Source: Anthopleura xanthogrammica
Taxonomy: Eukaryota; Cnidaria; Anthozoa; Actiniaria; Actiniidae
Assembly (NCBI GenBank): GCA_964019055.1
Contig: OZ025206.1
Coordinates: 25,118,906 to 25,182,905, forward strand
Direction of reading: 5' to 3'
Length of the DNA stretch: 64,000 nucleotides
Part shown: one piece after another, positions 22,417-34,900 of the stretch
Numbering within the stretch: position 1 is the first letter of the stretch
Layout of the letters: each line of letters starts with the position of its first letter
Notes under the pieces: generated by a model
What the model was told of the DNA's origin: nothing
Databases searched by the model: none
Seen by the model: the letters and a program-made list of their open reading frames with translations, nothing else
Program-made: the position numbers and the translations under genes

Positions 22417-22725
22417 TTGCGTCCCACATGGAAAGGAGTAAGCATGGGAACCTAGTCATCAGCTACAACAACGACATAACGTTTTTGGTGGTCATAGCAA
22501 GGGGTTAATCATCTACGGTCTAGGGGCCGACTAACCTCTCCATTAGGCTTCGGCCGAGCTTCCTGATCAGTCTGTAATTCCTCCCAGGATAGCGGTGTTG
22601 GTGTCGAAATCTCCAGCGTAGCCGTAAGTCCATACGAGGCTTCAGCACTCGATGTCTGGAAGTATGGTCCTGGTTAATTAATTAATAAACCAAAAAAAAT
22701 CCAAAATCAGGGCTACCTAAGCGGA
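22417..22725 (-). repeat. Inverted repeat A, upstream arm, copy 2
   Basis: Full-length inverted arm, more diverged than the intron arm (AACCTAGTCATCAGCTACAA in place of GGTTAGCCATCAGTAACA). It ends near a TTAATTAATTAAT tract. Confidence 0.88.
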
Positions 22726-23677
22726 TTCATTTGAAAAGGATAAGATTTTATTTTGGAGAACAAAACAAAAGGTTCCAATTCTGAGGAGATTGAAATTCTT
22801 TTGTTTTGTCCTCCAAGTGAGCTGCTCTGACGTCACGTGAAAGGGGTCTATTGAAGGATGCGCAAACGCCAGATATCAACCAACATCGAACAGCAAAATA
22901 CAAATTAAATTTATTTAAAAAAATGCGTATCCGATAACTTTTAAGTTAAAACGTTAAAACGTTTCGAGCAGATTTCGTGTTTGTACAAAATCCGAATAAG
23001 TTGGTTACCGGGTAACCCCACCCCTCCCCTCTAAATCGGGGTCACGAAAGATGTCAGTTTTAAAAGAATATGTTTGACACAAGAACAATGATTTTTCACT
23101 CAAATAGAATCTACATTTTTATTTTTACATTTGTTTCTTATTAGTTTTGTTCAAACTATTTACAGAATGACAGGTTAGTTGTGTAATCTTGTCGTAACTC
23201 CTCGTTGCAAACGCATTTTCTGTTACAACTATTAAAGAAAAAAATACACTGAATACATCGTCGCGATATACTTCCACGGCCACCAAGAACATTTTGCTCA
23301 CTTGGTTTTTGGTTGTTTGTGTTTTAAAAGCGTCAAGCTGTTCATATACTAGAGTGATTTTACTTGGCCCGAAAAAAAATAGTAAGTATAATACATAGTA
23401 GTAGACACAGTTCACAGTTCCCTGCCACTTCGTCCAAGGTGTTAAAAAAGGTCTCTATCATTGCAAGCTCACCGTTCATCTCGCTTCGATGCAAAGGCAC
23501 GGCTACCTTTCAAGATGGCCCAGGGAACTGTGAAGGGGATTATTCCATTGTTTTCTTTTGTTTTACTTTGACTGTTAGTCACTAATAGTCCCTTTTATGT
23601 TGTGGCTAGCAAGTTGGACCCAGAGCAACTCGCCACCCTCCCTCCCTTGTCACCCTGGGTCCTTACAGACAATCACA

Positions 23678-26600
23678 TCAGTAATTTCTATTTCTCCTTT
23701 TGGAATTTTTTCTTCTCTGTTTGTTCTTTTTCTGTTTATTTTCCTGAATATCAAAACAAATCAGATGTCAGTATGTTCTTGTATGTTACTGATCACTGAC
23801 CGGTCCAGTCCCTCACACCCTTGAACCATATGGAGGGGGACTGGATCACACCGTTAACATTGACGTCATTTCCGGTCTAGTGTGAGATATTGATAATGAC
23901 TTGCAGTAATGATGACATATCATTGGTCAGTTATTAGACTTACTTTCATGATCTCATTTGCCATCTTTTCAGCAAACTCGATTTGTTCTCTCGATAATGT
24001 TGACATATCAAGTTTTGTACTGAAGTCAAGACAACACAACAGATTATTAATATCTATCAGAACTAATATGATATGATAATTATAAGAATATTAATATTAT
24101 CCAGAATACTTACGTATATTGACTTAGATCATCCAGAAAAGTAGAATTGACATCAGGGTTTAATTCATACATTTTTTCTGGTGAAAGGATGGTTTCGTCC
24201 TAAAAGAAAAATACATTGATAGAAATCACAACCAGAATTACTGGGTACCCTGTGGAAAACCCCATCAGTGCTCACTCGATCTACACAACCAGAACTACTG
24301 GATACCCAGTGGAAAACCCCATCAGTGCTTACTCTACACGTCCAGAACTACTGGGTACCCTGTGGAAAACCCCATCAGTGCTTACTCTACACGTCAAGAA
24401 CTACTGGGTACCGTGTACAAAACCCCTTCAGTGTTCACACTGTGAATCAAAACAAAGATGCTGACGTTGATAAACCCGCCATAGCTCCGCCCAACCCACC
24501 CTTCATTGCATCCATAAACCAGGATGCAGTACGTCAGTGGTGATAGATGTATTCGTTTCAACACTCCCCCCTCCCCCTCCCTCACACATCACCAGCATTC
24601 GATATTGCTGCGTTCTTCATTAGATATTAGATTATCGATCGATAATATACTGAGAACTTACCTTCAAATCTTCACCCTCCTTCTCTAGATATTCTAGCTC
24701 TGCTGTTTCGTCATTCTCCACTGGCTCCCATCTCTACAAACAAGAAATTAAAAACACATCCTTCAGAAATCACAATTTCAACTTTCATATGAAAATACTA
24801 ACATTTAATCTCAGGCAAGTCTTTCTCACCTGCAGTTCTCTGTCCAAAGGAGTCATGTTCGTACTCTGGCTGATTTGAGGATCAGTCTTAAAGGTGTTGA
24901 TACCCACTTCTTGAAGAGAAACACACCAGTATCAGGGATATGAGGAATTTCTTACAATCAACATTTATGTTACTATAATCATCCTTAGTGTATTTCTCAC
25001 CTTTGTCCTGTTTTTCAGTTTCATTTCTAGTTTCTTCCACTTCTTTGTCGGTCTTTAAATTTCCCTCCAGCTGGTTTGACATGCTGCAAGGAAACAGAGT
25101 ATAAAGTTCTAAAATGTAACGCAACAATAATGGCTTCCTTTGATACTGAATGTACTCTTCATGATCTTTAGTTCACTCTTCCTTCGCACATATTCCTGCA
25201 TAGATGTCATTTATTCCATTCAGTTTCCCTTCTCATTCCTATTCTTATTTCCATTCATATTCTCATTATACTCACGTTGTTTCGACTGTTTTTGTATCCT
25301 TTAAGATCTCGGTTTCCTCCAACGAAATATCCTCAACCTGAAAAACAACATGTATGAGTTATCCTAGAAGTCTTCATTCTTTCTTTATCTGACCGCAATT
25401 AACCGCAGATTCACACCTTAATCATCTCGATGGGATATTTACTAGCAATATTCAACTTCATCATTCCTGAGCATCATTTCAAATCCTCAAATAATACACA
25501 TCGTATCCTGTCTGGGTTGGAAAAGTATTATGACCGAAAAGCACTACCCTACGTACCCTACCCCCTCCCGGTATCCACGCCTAGTCCCCTAGTCTCCAGT
25601 TCCCTTGCATCGCCAAACAGACCAGGTTAGCCAGCTGTTATCCATCCCAGTAATACTCACCAGTACTGTCTGGTCACGTGTGTCGTCCACGTTCAAAGTG
25701 AAGTCCAAACGAGACTCCTCGTCTGTTACCCAAAAAACGTGAGATTAATTGATTTGCACTCGATTAGTTATCAATTTTACATTTTTTATGGATTATTTAT
25801 TATCTTTTTATCAATACAAATCCATTTGATCCTCAACCTAAACTCTGTTAATGAATTATTATTGAATTATCAACATCAATCCGTATCAGTTCCTTGTCCA
25901 ATAGTCTATCTATTATTTCTTACTGATTTCAGTCTTCATTATTTGTACCTCTAACAAGATGTTTCTTGTCTTTCTTGCTACGGTTTCCAAGTCTGCTGGC
26001 GGGATTTTCGCTTTTCTTCTCTGGCAAGCTGAAAATTAAGCCAAATTTTCGTGTAATTCCTCATTTATTTACCATTGTTCCACCAACAACATATTAACTT
26101 TCCATCCCACACAACCTCTTTCATACACATCCTAGTAGCATCCCACATGGGATAGCTTACGATACAGCCATACTGTTAATTGTAAAACACTTTACACTTT
26201 ACAAGCTGACATCCCACATGGCTTAGCTAGACACTTCTATGTTAAATTACACAAACTACTTACGTCAAAACGAATCCTGGTGTTTCCATGAACTCTTTAG
26301 TTTGTTGCAAACTAAAGTCGGCAAACTATGAAAAAGCAAAGGAATATTATATAGAGCAAGACTAAGGTCAAACGTCGAACTTAATTCACATGAGTAGAAC
26401 CTAATGACATCAAAGAACACCGCCTTATTATCTATTGTTTTCAATGCGTACGGCTCATGTGAAGTTCGATGTTTGATCTTATTTTAAGAATTAGAATTAT
26501 TAGTTACCGGGAAATTGAAGCTAGACTAAGGGGCTGAGGGAGGGGGGAGCATTAGATGCCTGACATATATATAGGAATGACGATTTTGGTTTAGAAACTC

Positions 26601-29600
26601 GATCTATATAAACAAGAGAGAGCTTTGTGTATTAATGATGTTGAAGAAAAGCTGATTTTAACTTACCGCGATAACTACGCCTTCACTTTCATCTGCGCTG
26701 GAAACTTCGTCTGAAACCTGCGAAAATATTACAATAAAATGAGGTAAAAGCCACCAAAACACTTGAAGAGAAAGAACAAAGAAACAGCGAAAAAAACTTG
26801 CCAAGCGTACCATAAACACACCCGACTCGCACTCATCTACATTGTAACTGAGTTCTTCAAAGGCATCAAACCATTCCTGCAAAATGAAATAAAAGACAAT
26901 ATTATTCTAAAATAAAACTATCAAAAAAAATCAAAAGAAAGAAAAAGACAGAAGAAAAAAAAGAAAAAACAAGCAAAAAAGTTAAATTTAGTGAATGTAC
27001 CTCAGACACGTCATCCTTAGTCACACTACTGCATTCTGCATCAAACCATTCCTGGAAAATGAGATGAAATATAGAAATATTAAATGAGACACTCGAAAAT
27101 GAAGGAGAACACCGGAGAAAAAGGAAAGGCAAGCGAAGTAAGTTAAGTTTCGTGTACCTCATATACGTCATCACCCTCAGTCACACTACTGCATACTTCA
27201 CAGACATCAAACCATTCCTGGGAAAGAAAGAAAAATGAAAACCATCAACACACTTGAAAAGAAAGAAAAATACCGATCGAAAAAACTGAAACAAAATACT
27301 CGTGGAGAAAAGAATTTTAATATACATCACCCGATTTTCACTTACATCACTGGATTCTGCGTATTCTTCAACGCATTCCTGCAGAAAGTAGAAAGCAAAG
27401 AAATAAATTCATTTACCCTTAAAAACACCTTCACTGTGTTCACATGATGTTTCATCACATTCCTGGAGAAACTATAAAATACGACTACAAAATAATCTAA
27501 AAAGTTCAATATAATCCCCTCTCGCTAACTGAACTGATGATTCTGTTCATTCCTCTAATTGTCTTCAACCTGTTACGTATACCAAGTTCATCGATCTGCT
27601 AGGAAGCCCTGATTTGGGATTAGTTTTATGTTTAGTGATGGTTTACCAGGACCATACTTCCAGACATCGAGTGCTGTAGCATCGTATGGACTTACGGCTA
27701 CGCTGGAGATTTCGACCCCAACACCGCTATCCTGGGAGGAATTACACCAACTGATCAGGAAGCTCGACCGGAGCCTAAGGGAGAGGTTAGTCGGCCCCTA
27801 GACCGTAGATGATTAACCCCTTGCTATGATCAGCAAACCCGGTTGGCGCTTGTGTTACTGATGACTAAGCTCCCATGCTCACTTCTTTCCATGTGGGACG
27901 CGAAAAAAATTCTTTTTTTAACAGTTGTGCATGAGAAGACACATGAATATGGATGCAACTCAAACAAAAAATCTTATTCTCTTGTTCCATAATGGGAAAA
28001 CATTGTAACGTAACGATAAGGTGCATTGATTTTTACTGACCTTCAGAGGTCTTGTGTTGTCGTCTTCTTTGATGTATGTATCTGTAATAAATAATAGAAA
28101 TATGTATATATAAAACTTGAATTTAGGAGGACAAAGCTTCCACTACGACATACAAGCGATTGCGAATGAAGTGCTGTGGTAAATAGCAATTAAGACACAG
28201 GAATGTAGCGAAAGGGATGTGATGGTCCTGTGATTGGTCACGGACCGCGGAATACCTTAAAAAGTGGTGGGGCTATATAAGAGACTACTATGGGAAAAAG
28301 TGGTTGGACTATATAAGAGACTAGTATGGGAAAAAGTGGTGGGACTAATATGGCTAAAGCTAGCCCTAGCTACCAGCCCCTCCTATTGTGCGGTCCCTGT
28401 GGATGGATATTGGAATCTTATGCCTGTAATTCAGTACTACATGTACTGTACCTGATGAACTTGTTTCGTTCTGTTTCCTCTCAGTTTTATCAAACCTAAA
28501 AATAAACAAGTGGTAAAATATGTTGAAAATATGTTTGGTAAACTGTAGGGAAAAAACAGGTAGACGTTACGACTTACCATTTGGAAATAAGAAACACAAG
28601 TACTAAAAGTGAAACAATAGACCCAAGACACACCAAGGGATAAGAAGACGTTTCCTCAACTGCTGGGTGGTACACCACCAATGAACTGTTGCATGAAACT
28701 GAATAAAAAAATGGAAGAAGATGGAAAAGATGTAAAAATTAATCATACCCCACCCATCACTTGTTGTTCCAACTCCCCTACCCCACCCATCACTTCTTGT
28801 TCCATACTCCCCTACCCAACCCATCACTTCTTGTTCCATACTCTCCTACCCCACCCATCACTTCTTGTTCAATACTCTCCTACCCCACCCATCACTTGAT
28901 GTTTAATACTCTCCTACCCCACCCATCACTTGTTGTTCCATACTCCCCTACCCCACCCATCACTTGTTGTTCAATACTCTCCTACCCCACCCATTACATA
29001 TTGTTCCATACTCCCTTACCCAACCCATCACTTCTTGTTCCATACTTCCTTACCCCACCCATCACTTGTTGTTCAATACTCTCCTACCCCACCCATCACT
29101 TGTTGTTCAATACTCTCCTACCCCACCCATCACTTGTTGTTCAATACTCTCCTACCCCACCCATCACTTGTTGTTCCATATTCCCCTACCCCACCCATCA
29201 CTTGTTGTTCCATACTCCCCTACCCCACCCATCACTTGTTGTTCAATACTCTCCTACCCCACCCATCACTTGTTGTTCAATACTCTCCTACCCCACCCAT
29301 CACTTGTTGTTCAATACTCTCCTACCCCACCCATCACTTGTTGTTCCATATTCCCCTACCCCACCCATCACTTGTTGTTCCATACTCCCCTACCCCACCC
29401 ATCACTTGTTGTTCCATACTCCCCTACCCCACCCATCACTTCTTGTTCCATACTCCCCTACCTCACCCATCACATCTTGTTCCATACTCCCCTACCCCAC
29501 CCATCACTTCTTGTTCCATACTCCCCTACCTCACCCATCACATCTTGTTCCATACTCCTCTACCCCACCCATTACTTCTTGTTCCATACTCCCCCACAAT

Positions 29601-30211
29601 TCTCCCCCACCATTTATTTTTCATAGTTTTTATACCTTTGTTGTATATTTCCTTCGGTGTGTATTGTGTTGTTGTAGTATTGTGTTGTGGTTGTGTTGAT
29701 TTCTTTTCTTCAGTTTATCTTTTTTTAATTTCCTTTATTACTACATCTTATAATTCTTTCAATTTCGTCTTATTTTTTCCCAATTAATCGCGATCGGCTG
29801 ATTTTATTTTCAGAAGCCGCTTTAGTACTTGTGTAACAATTAAGGATCATTATTGCCATTTCCTTCAAACATTAAGTTAAGATATATTCTACCTGCTTCC
29901 AATGTAACTTCCTTTAAAATTGCATGAGCCTCCAGTAGTTTCCGTTGCTCTGCAAAGAAATAAACGAGTACAGAATTAGATATTTATTCAATGTCATCAA
30001 ACATTACTTGTTGAAAAGTGGAAGCACAGAACGCGCGGAAATCAAGCAAGACGCGATTTCTTCCGCTAGAATCATGAGATCCCGGATATTTACCTGTTTG
30101 AATGGAGCTGACATGTTTTCCCTTTGCATTACCAAATATAAAATATTCGATGCAAAATTCTATTCCATAAAAGAATAAGAAAACGCCGGTAAATATCACG
30201 ACTTCAATCAT
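23678..30211 (-). CDS. Array copy 3: two-pass acidic-tail membrane protein (intact)
   Basis: Same 20-exon plan as copy 2. Exon 1 is 30094..30211 (ATG at 30209..30211), exon 2 29893..29949, exon 3 with the second membrane segment 28578..28698, and the last exon 23678..23743. Inspection of each exon found no stop, frame change or lost splice site. Differences from copy 2 are substitutions, for example TRPLK for TRTLK in exon 5, EWFDVCE in exon 7, FEELSYNVDECE in exon 9 and VEDISLE in exon 14. Intron 2 holds the longest 34-bp minisatellite of the array, and the 3' half closely matches copy 6. The product should be 456 residues if the optional small exon before exon 6 is skipped. Confidence 0.85.
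24230..24435. repeat. 53-bp minisatellite, copy 3
   Basis: About four units with diverged versions (GGATACCCAGTGG, GGGTACCGTGTAC). The variant order is the same as in copy 6 at 49124. Confidence 0.9.
27601..27908 (+). repeat. Inverted repeat A, intron-5 arm, copy 3
   Basis: Same element. The sequence just left of it is shortened relative to copies 1, 2, 5 and 7. Confidence 0.88.
28746..29612. repeat. 34-bp minisatellite, copy 3 (about 25 units)
   Basis: Longest array. It mixes CCATACTCCCC and CAATACTCTCC variants in a higher-order pattern: a block of about six units is visibly duplicated at 29040-29200 and 29230-29380. Confidence 0.95.
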
Positions 30212-30273
30212 TGTAATGTTATCGTTTGTGCTACCAAGCTAAAACTGAAGTCATTAGTCTAATGAGGTGTTTG

Positions 30274-30350
30274 TGACGTAATGATTCGAACGCGTGCGAA
30301 ATGACGTCATGTTCGAAGATGACCAAATATGGCAAATGGCACTGACGTCA
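30274..30350 (-). promoter_or_regulatory. Copy-3 promoter: CRE/CArG cluster
   Basis: TGACGTAA 30274, TGACGTCA 30302, CCAAATATGG 30323 and TGACGTCA 30343; same spacing as copy 2. Confidence 0.65.
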
Positions 30351-30749
30351 TCACAGGAAGCCCAAGCTTGGTTTTTGTGTCTTTATATTACAGTAAATGC
30401 ATGTAGTAAAAAAGAAAGTGTGATAGAAAGTACGGCAAGGTCGAACCGCGAGGACTGATGAGTTCTTTATTATTTTCAGCTAGCTGGTTCTGAAATGCTA
30501 TATCGAGCTCAATGAACACTTTGCGCATGTTCATGATGGTAGATCGCGCCAAGTGAAAATCTGCAGACTTCAGGTTTGCATGTTGTTCTTACATGTGTCC
30601 ATTTATACTAGTTCCAGTTTTTTCCCCTAAACTTCTACTGTCGTATCCTTTCAATAACTATAAGAAAAATGTCTTCTGTTAAAGAAGCGTTTTAAAGAAA
30701 AACAAAACCACAGGATAACGTGGATATAAATGTCTCGGTATTTTTTTTT

Positions 30750-30955
30750 TGCGTCCCACATGGAAAGGAGTAAGGCTTCGGCCGAGCTTCCTGATCAGTC
30801 TGTAATTCCTTCCAGGATAGCGGTGTTGGTGTCGAAATCTCCAGCGTAGCCGTAAGTCCATACGAGGCTTCAGCACTCGATGTCTGGAAGTATGGTCCTG
30901 GTTAATTAATTAATAAACCAAAAAAAATCCAAAATCAGGGCTACCTAAGCAGATT
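30750..30955 (-). repeat. Inverted repeat A, upstream arm, copy 3 (internally deleted)
   Basis: About 90 bp are missing between AAAGGAGTAAG and GCTTCGGCCGAG relative to the arm at 22417. Confidence 0.85.
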
Positions 30956-31908
30956 AATTTGAAAAGGATAAGATTTTATTTTGGAGAACAAAACAAAAGG
31001 TTGCAATTCTGAGGAGATTGAAATTCTTTTGTTTTGTCCTCCAAGTGAGCTGCTCTGACGTCACGTGAAAGGGGTCTATTGAAGGATGCGCAAACGCCAG
31101 ATATCAACCAACATCGAACAGCAAAATACAAATTAAATTTATTTAAAAAAATGCGTATCCGATAACTTTTAAGTTAAAACGTTAAAACGTTTCGAGCAGA
31201 TTTCGTGTTTGTACAAAATCCGAAAGAGTTGGTTACCGGGTAACCCCACCCCTCCCCTCTAAATCGGGGTCACGAAAGATGTCAGTTTTAAAAGAATATG
31301 TTTGACACAAGAACAATTGTTTTCACTCAAATAGAATCTACATTTTTATTTTTACATTTGTTTCTTATCAGTTTTGTTCAAACTATTTACATAATGACAG
31401 ATTAGTTGTGTAATCTTGTCGTACCTCCTCGTTGCAAACGCATCAGTTTCTGTTACAACTATTAAAGAAAAAAATACACTGAATACATCGCTGCGATATA
31501 CTTCCACGGCCACCAAGAACATTTTGCTCACTTGGTTTTTGGTTGTTTGTGTTTTAAAAGCGTCAAGCTTTTCATATACTTGAATGATTTTACTTGGCCC
31601 GAAAAAAAAAAAGTAAGTATAATACATAGTAGTAGACACAGTTCACAGTTCCCTGCCACTTCGTCCAAGGTGTTAAAAAAGGTCTCTATCATTGCAAGCT
31701 CACCGTTCATCTCGCTTCGATGCAAAGGCACGGCTACCTTTCAAGATGGCACAGGGAACTGTGAAAGGGAATATTTCATTGTTTTCTTTTGTTTTACTTT
31801 GACTGTTAGTCACTTATAGTCCCTTTTATGTTGTGGCTAGCAAGTTGGACCCAGAGCAACTCGCCACCCTCCCTCCCTTGTCACCCTGGGTCCTTACAGA
31901 CAATCACA

Positions 31909-34900
31909 TCAGTAATTTCTATTTCTTCTTTTGGAATTTTTTCTTCTCTGTTTGTTCTTTTTCTGTTTATTTTCCTGAATATCAAAACAAATCACATGTC
32001 AATATATGTTATTGTATGTTACTGATCACTGACCGATCCAGTCCCACACACCCTTGAACCATGGAGGGGGACTGGATCACACCGTTAACATTGACGTCAT
32101 TTCCGGTCTAGTGTGAGATATTGATAATGACTTGCAGTAATGATGACATATCATTGGTCAGTTATTAGACTTACTTTCATGATCTCATTTGCCATCTTTT
32201 CAGCAAACTCGATTTGTTCTCTCGATAATGTTGACATATTAAGTTTTGTACTGAAGTCAAGACAACACAACAGATTATTAAGATCTATCAAAACTAATAT
32301 GATATGATAATTATAAGAATATTAATATTATCCAGAATACTTACGTATATTGACTTAGATCATCCAGAAAAGTAGAATTGACATCAGGGTTTAATTCATA
32401 CATTTTTTCTGGTGAAAGGATGGTTTCGTCCTAAAAGAAAAATACATTGATAGAAATCACAACCAGAATTACTGGGTACCCTGTGGAAAACCCCATCAGT
32501 GCTTACTCTGCACGTCCAGAACTACTGGGTACCGTGTACAAAACCCCTTCAGTGTTCACACTGTGAATCAAAACGAAGACGCTGACGTTGATAAACCCGC
32601 CATAGCTCCGCCCAACCCATCCTTCATTGCATCCATAAACCAGGATGCAGTACGTCAGTACGTCGTTTAAACACTCCCCTCCCCCCTCCCTCACGATATT
32701 GCTGCGTTCTTCATTTGATATTGGATGATCCATCGATAATATACTGAGAACTTACCTTCAAATCTTCACCCTCCTTCTCTAGATATTCTAGCTCTGCTGC
32801 TTCGTCATTCTCCACTGGCTCCCATCTCTACAAACAAGAAATTAAAAACACATCCTTCAGAAATCACAATTTCAACTTTCATATGAAAATACTAACATTT
32901 GATCTCAGGCAAGTCTTCCTCACCTGCAGTTCTCTGTCCAAAGGAGTCATGTTCGTACTCTGGCTGATTTGAGGATCAGTCTTAAAGGTGTTGATACCCA
33001 CTTCTTGAAGAGAAACACACCAGTATCAGGGATATGAGGAATTTCTTACAATCAACATTGATGTTGTTACTATAATCATCCTTAGTGTAATTCTCACCTT
33101 TGTCCTGTTTTTCAGTTTCATTTCTAGTTTCTTCCACTTCTTTCTCGGTCTTTAAATTTTCCTCCAGCTGGTTTGACATGCTGCAAGGAAACAGAGTATA
33201 AAGTTCTAAAATGTAACGCAACTACAATGGCTTCCTTTGATACTGAATATACTCTTCATGATCTTTAGTTCACTCTTTCTTCACACACATTCCTGCAAAG
33301 ATGCCATTTATTCCATTCAGTTTCCCATTCTCATTGCTATTCTTATTTCCATTCATATTATCATTATACTCACGTTGTCTCGACTGTTTTTGTATCCTTT
33401 AAAATCTCGGTTTCCTCCAACGAAATATGCTCAACCTGAAAAACAACATGTATGAGTTATCCTAGAAGTCTTCATTCTTTCTTTATCTGACCGCAATTAA
33501 CCGCAGATTCACACCTTAATCATCTCGATGGGATATTTACTAGCAATATTCAACTTCATCATTCCTGAGCATCATTTCAAATCCTCAAATAATACACATC
33601 GTATCCTGTCTGGGTTGGGAAAGTATTATGACCGAAAAGCACTACCCTACGTACCCTACCCCCTCCCGGTATCCACGCCTAGTCCCCTAGTCTCCAGTTC
33701 CCTTGCATCGCCAAACAGACCAGGTTAGCCAGCTGTTATCCATCCCAGTAATACTCACCAGTACTGTCTGGTCACGTGTGTCGTCCACGTTCAAAGTGAA
33801 GTCCAAACGAGACTCCTCGTCTGTTACCCAAAAAACGTGAGATTAATTGATTTGCACTCGATTAGTTATCAATTTTACAATTTTTATGGATTATTTATTA
33901 TCTTTTTATCAATAAAAATCCATTTGATTCTCAACCTAAACTCTGTTAATGAATTATTATTGAATTATCAACATCAATCCGTATCAGTTCTTGTCCAATA
34001 GTCTATCCAATATTTCTTACTGATTTCAGTCTTTATTATTTGTACCTCTAACTAGATGTTTCTTGTCTTTCTTGCTACGGTTTCCAAGTCTGCTGGAGCG
34101 ATTTTCGCTGTTCTTCTCTGGCAAGCTGAAAATTAAGCCAAATTTTCGTGTAATTCCTCATTCATTTCCCATTGTTCCACCAACAACATATTAACTTTCC
34201 ATCCCACACAACCTCTTTCATACACATCCTAGTAGCATCCCACATGGGATAGCTTACGATACAGCCATACTGTTAATTGTAAAACACTTTACACTTTACA
34301 AGCTGACATCCCACATGGCTTAGCTAGACACTTCTATGTTAAATTACACAAACTACTTACGTCAAAACGAATCCTGGTGTTTCCATGAACTCTTTAGTTT
34401 GTTGCAAACTAAAGTCGGCAAACTATGAAAAAGCAAAGGAATATTATATAGAGCAAGACTAAGGTCAAACGTCGAACTTAATTCACATGAGTAGAACCTA
34501 ATGACATCAAAGAACACCGCCTTATTATCTATTGTTTTCAATGCGTACGGCTCATGTGAAGTTCGATGTTTGATCTTATTTTAAGAATTAGAATTATTAG
34601 TTACCGGGAAATTGAAGCTAGACTAAGGGGCTGAGGGAGGGGGAGCATTAGATGCCTGACATATATATAGGAATGACGATTTTGGTTTAGAAACTCGATC
34701 TATATAAACAAGAGAGAGCTTTGTGTATTAATGATGTTGAAGAAAAGCTGATTTTAACTTACCGCGATAACTACGCCTTCACTTTCATCTGCGCTGGAAA
34801 CTTCGTCTGAAACCTGCGAAAATATTACAATAAAATGAGGTAAAAGCCACCAAAACACTTGAAGAGAAAGAACAAAGAAACAGCGAAAAAAACTTGCCAA

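Larger units (their letters stand above)
21871..23677. other. Gap between copies 2 and 3
   Basis: Contains the copy-2 promoter (CRE/CArG cluster 21934-22009), inverted arm A, repeat B near 22770-22855, and the 3' flank of copy 3. Nearly identical to 46770-48571. No further exon seen. Confidence 0.75.
30212..31908. other. Gap between copies 3 and 4
   Basis: Copy-3 promoter, internally deleted arm A, repeat B near 31000-31083 and the copy-4 3' flank. No exon seen. Confidence 0.75.

Noticed and set aside
28746..29787. Long frames rich in PTHHLLFHTPLPHPS in copies 2-7 (up to 312 codons)
   Set aside because: The 34-bp minisatellite is read in three frames equally well; variants do not favour any frame, and it lies in an intron of the opposite-strand gene.
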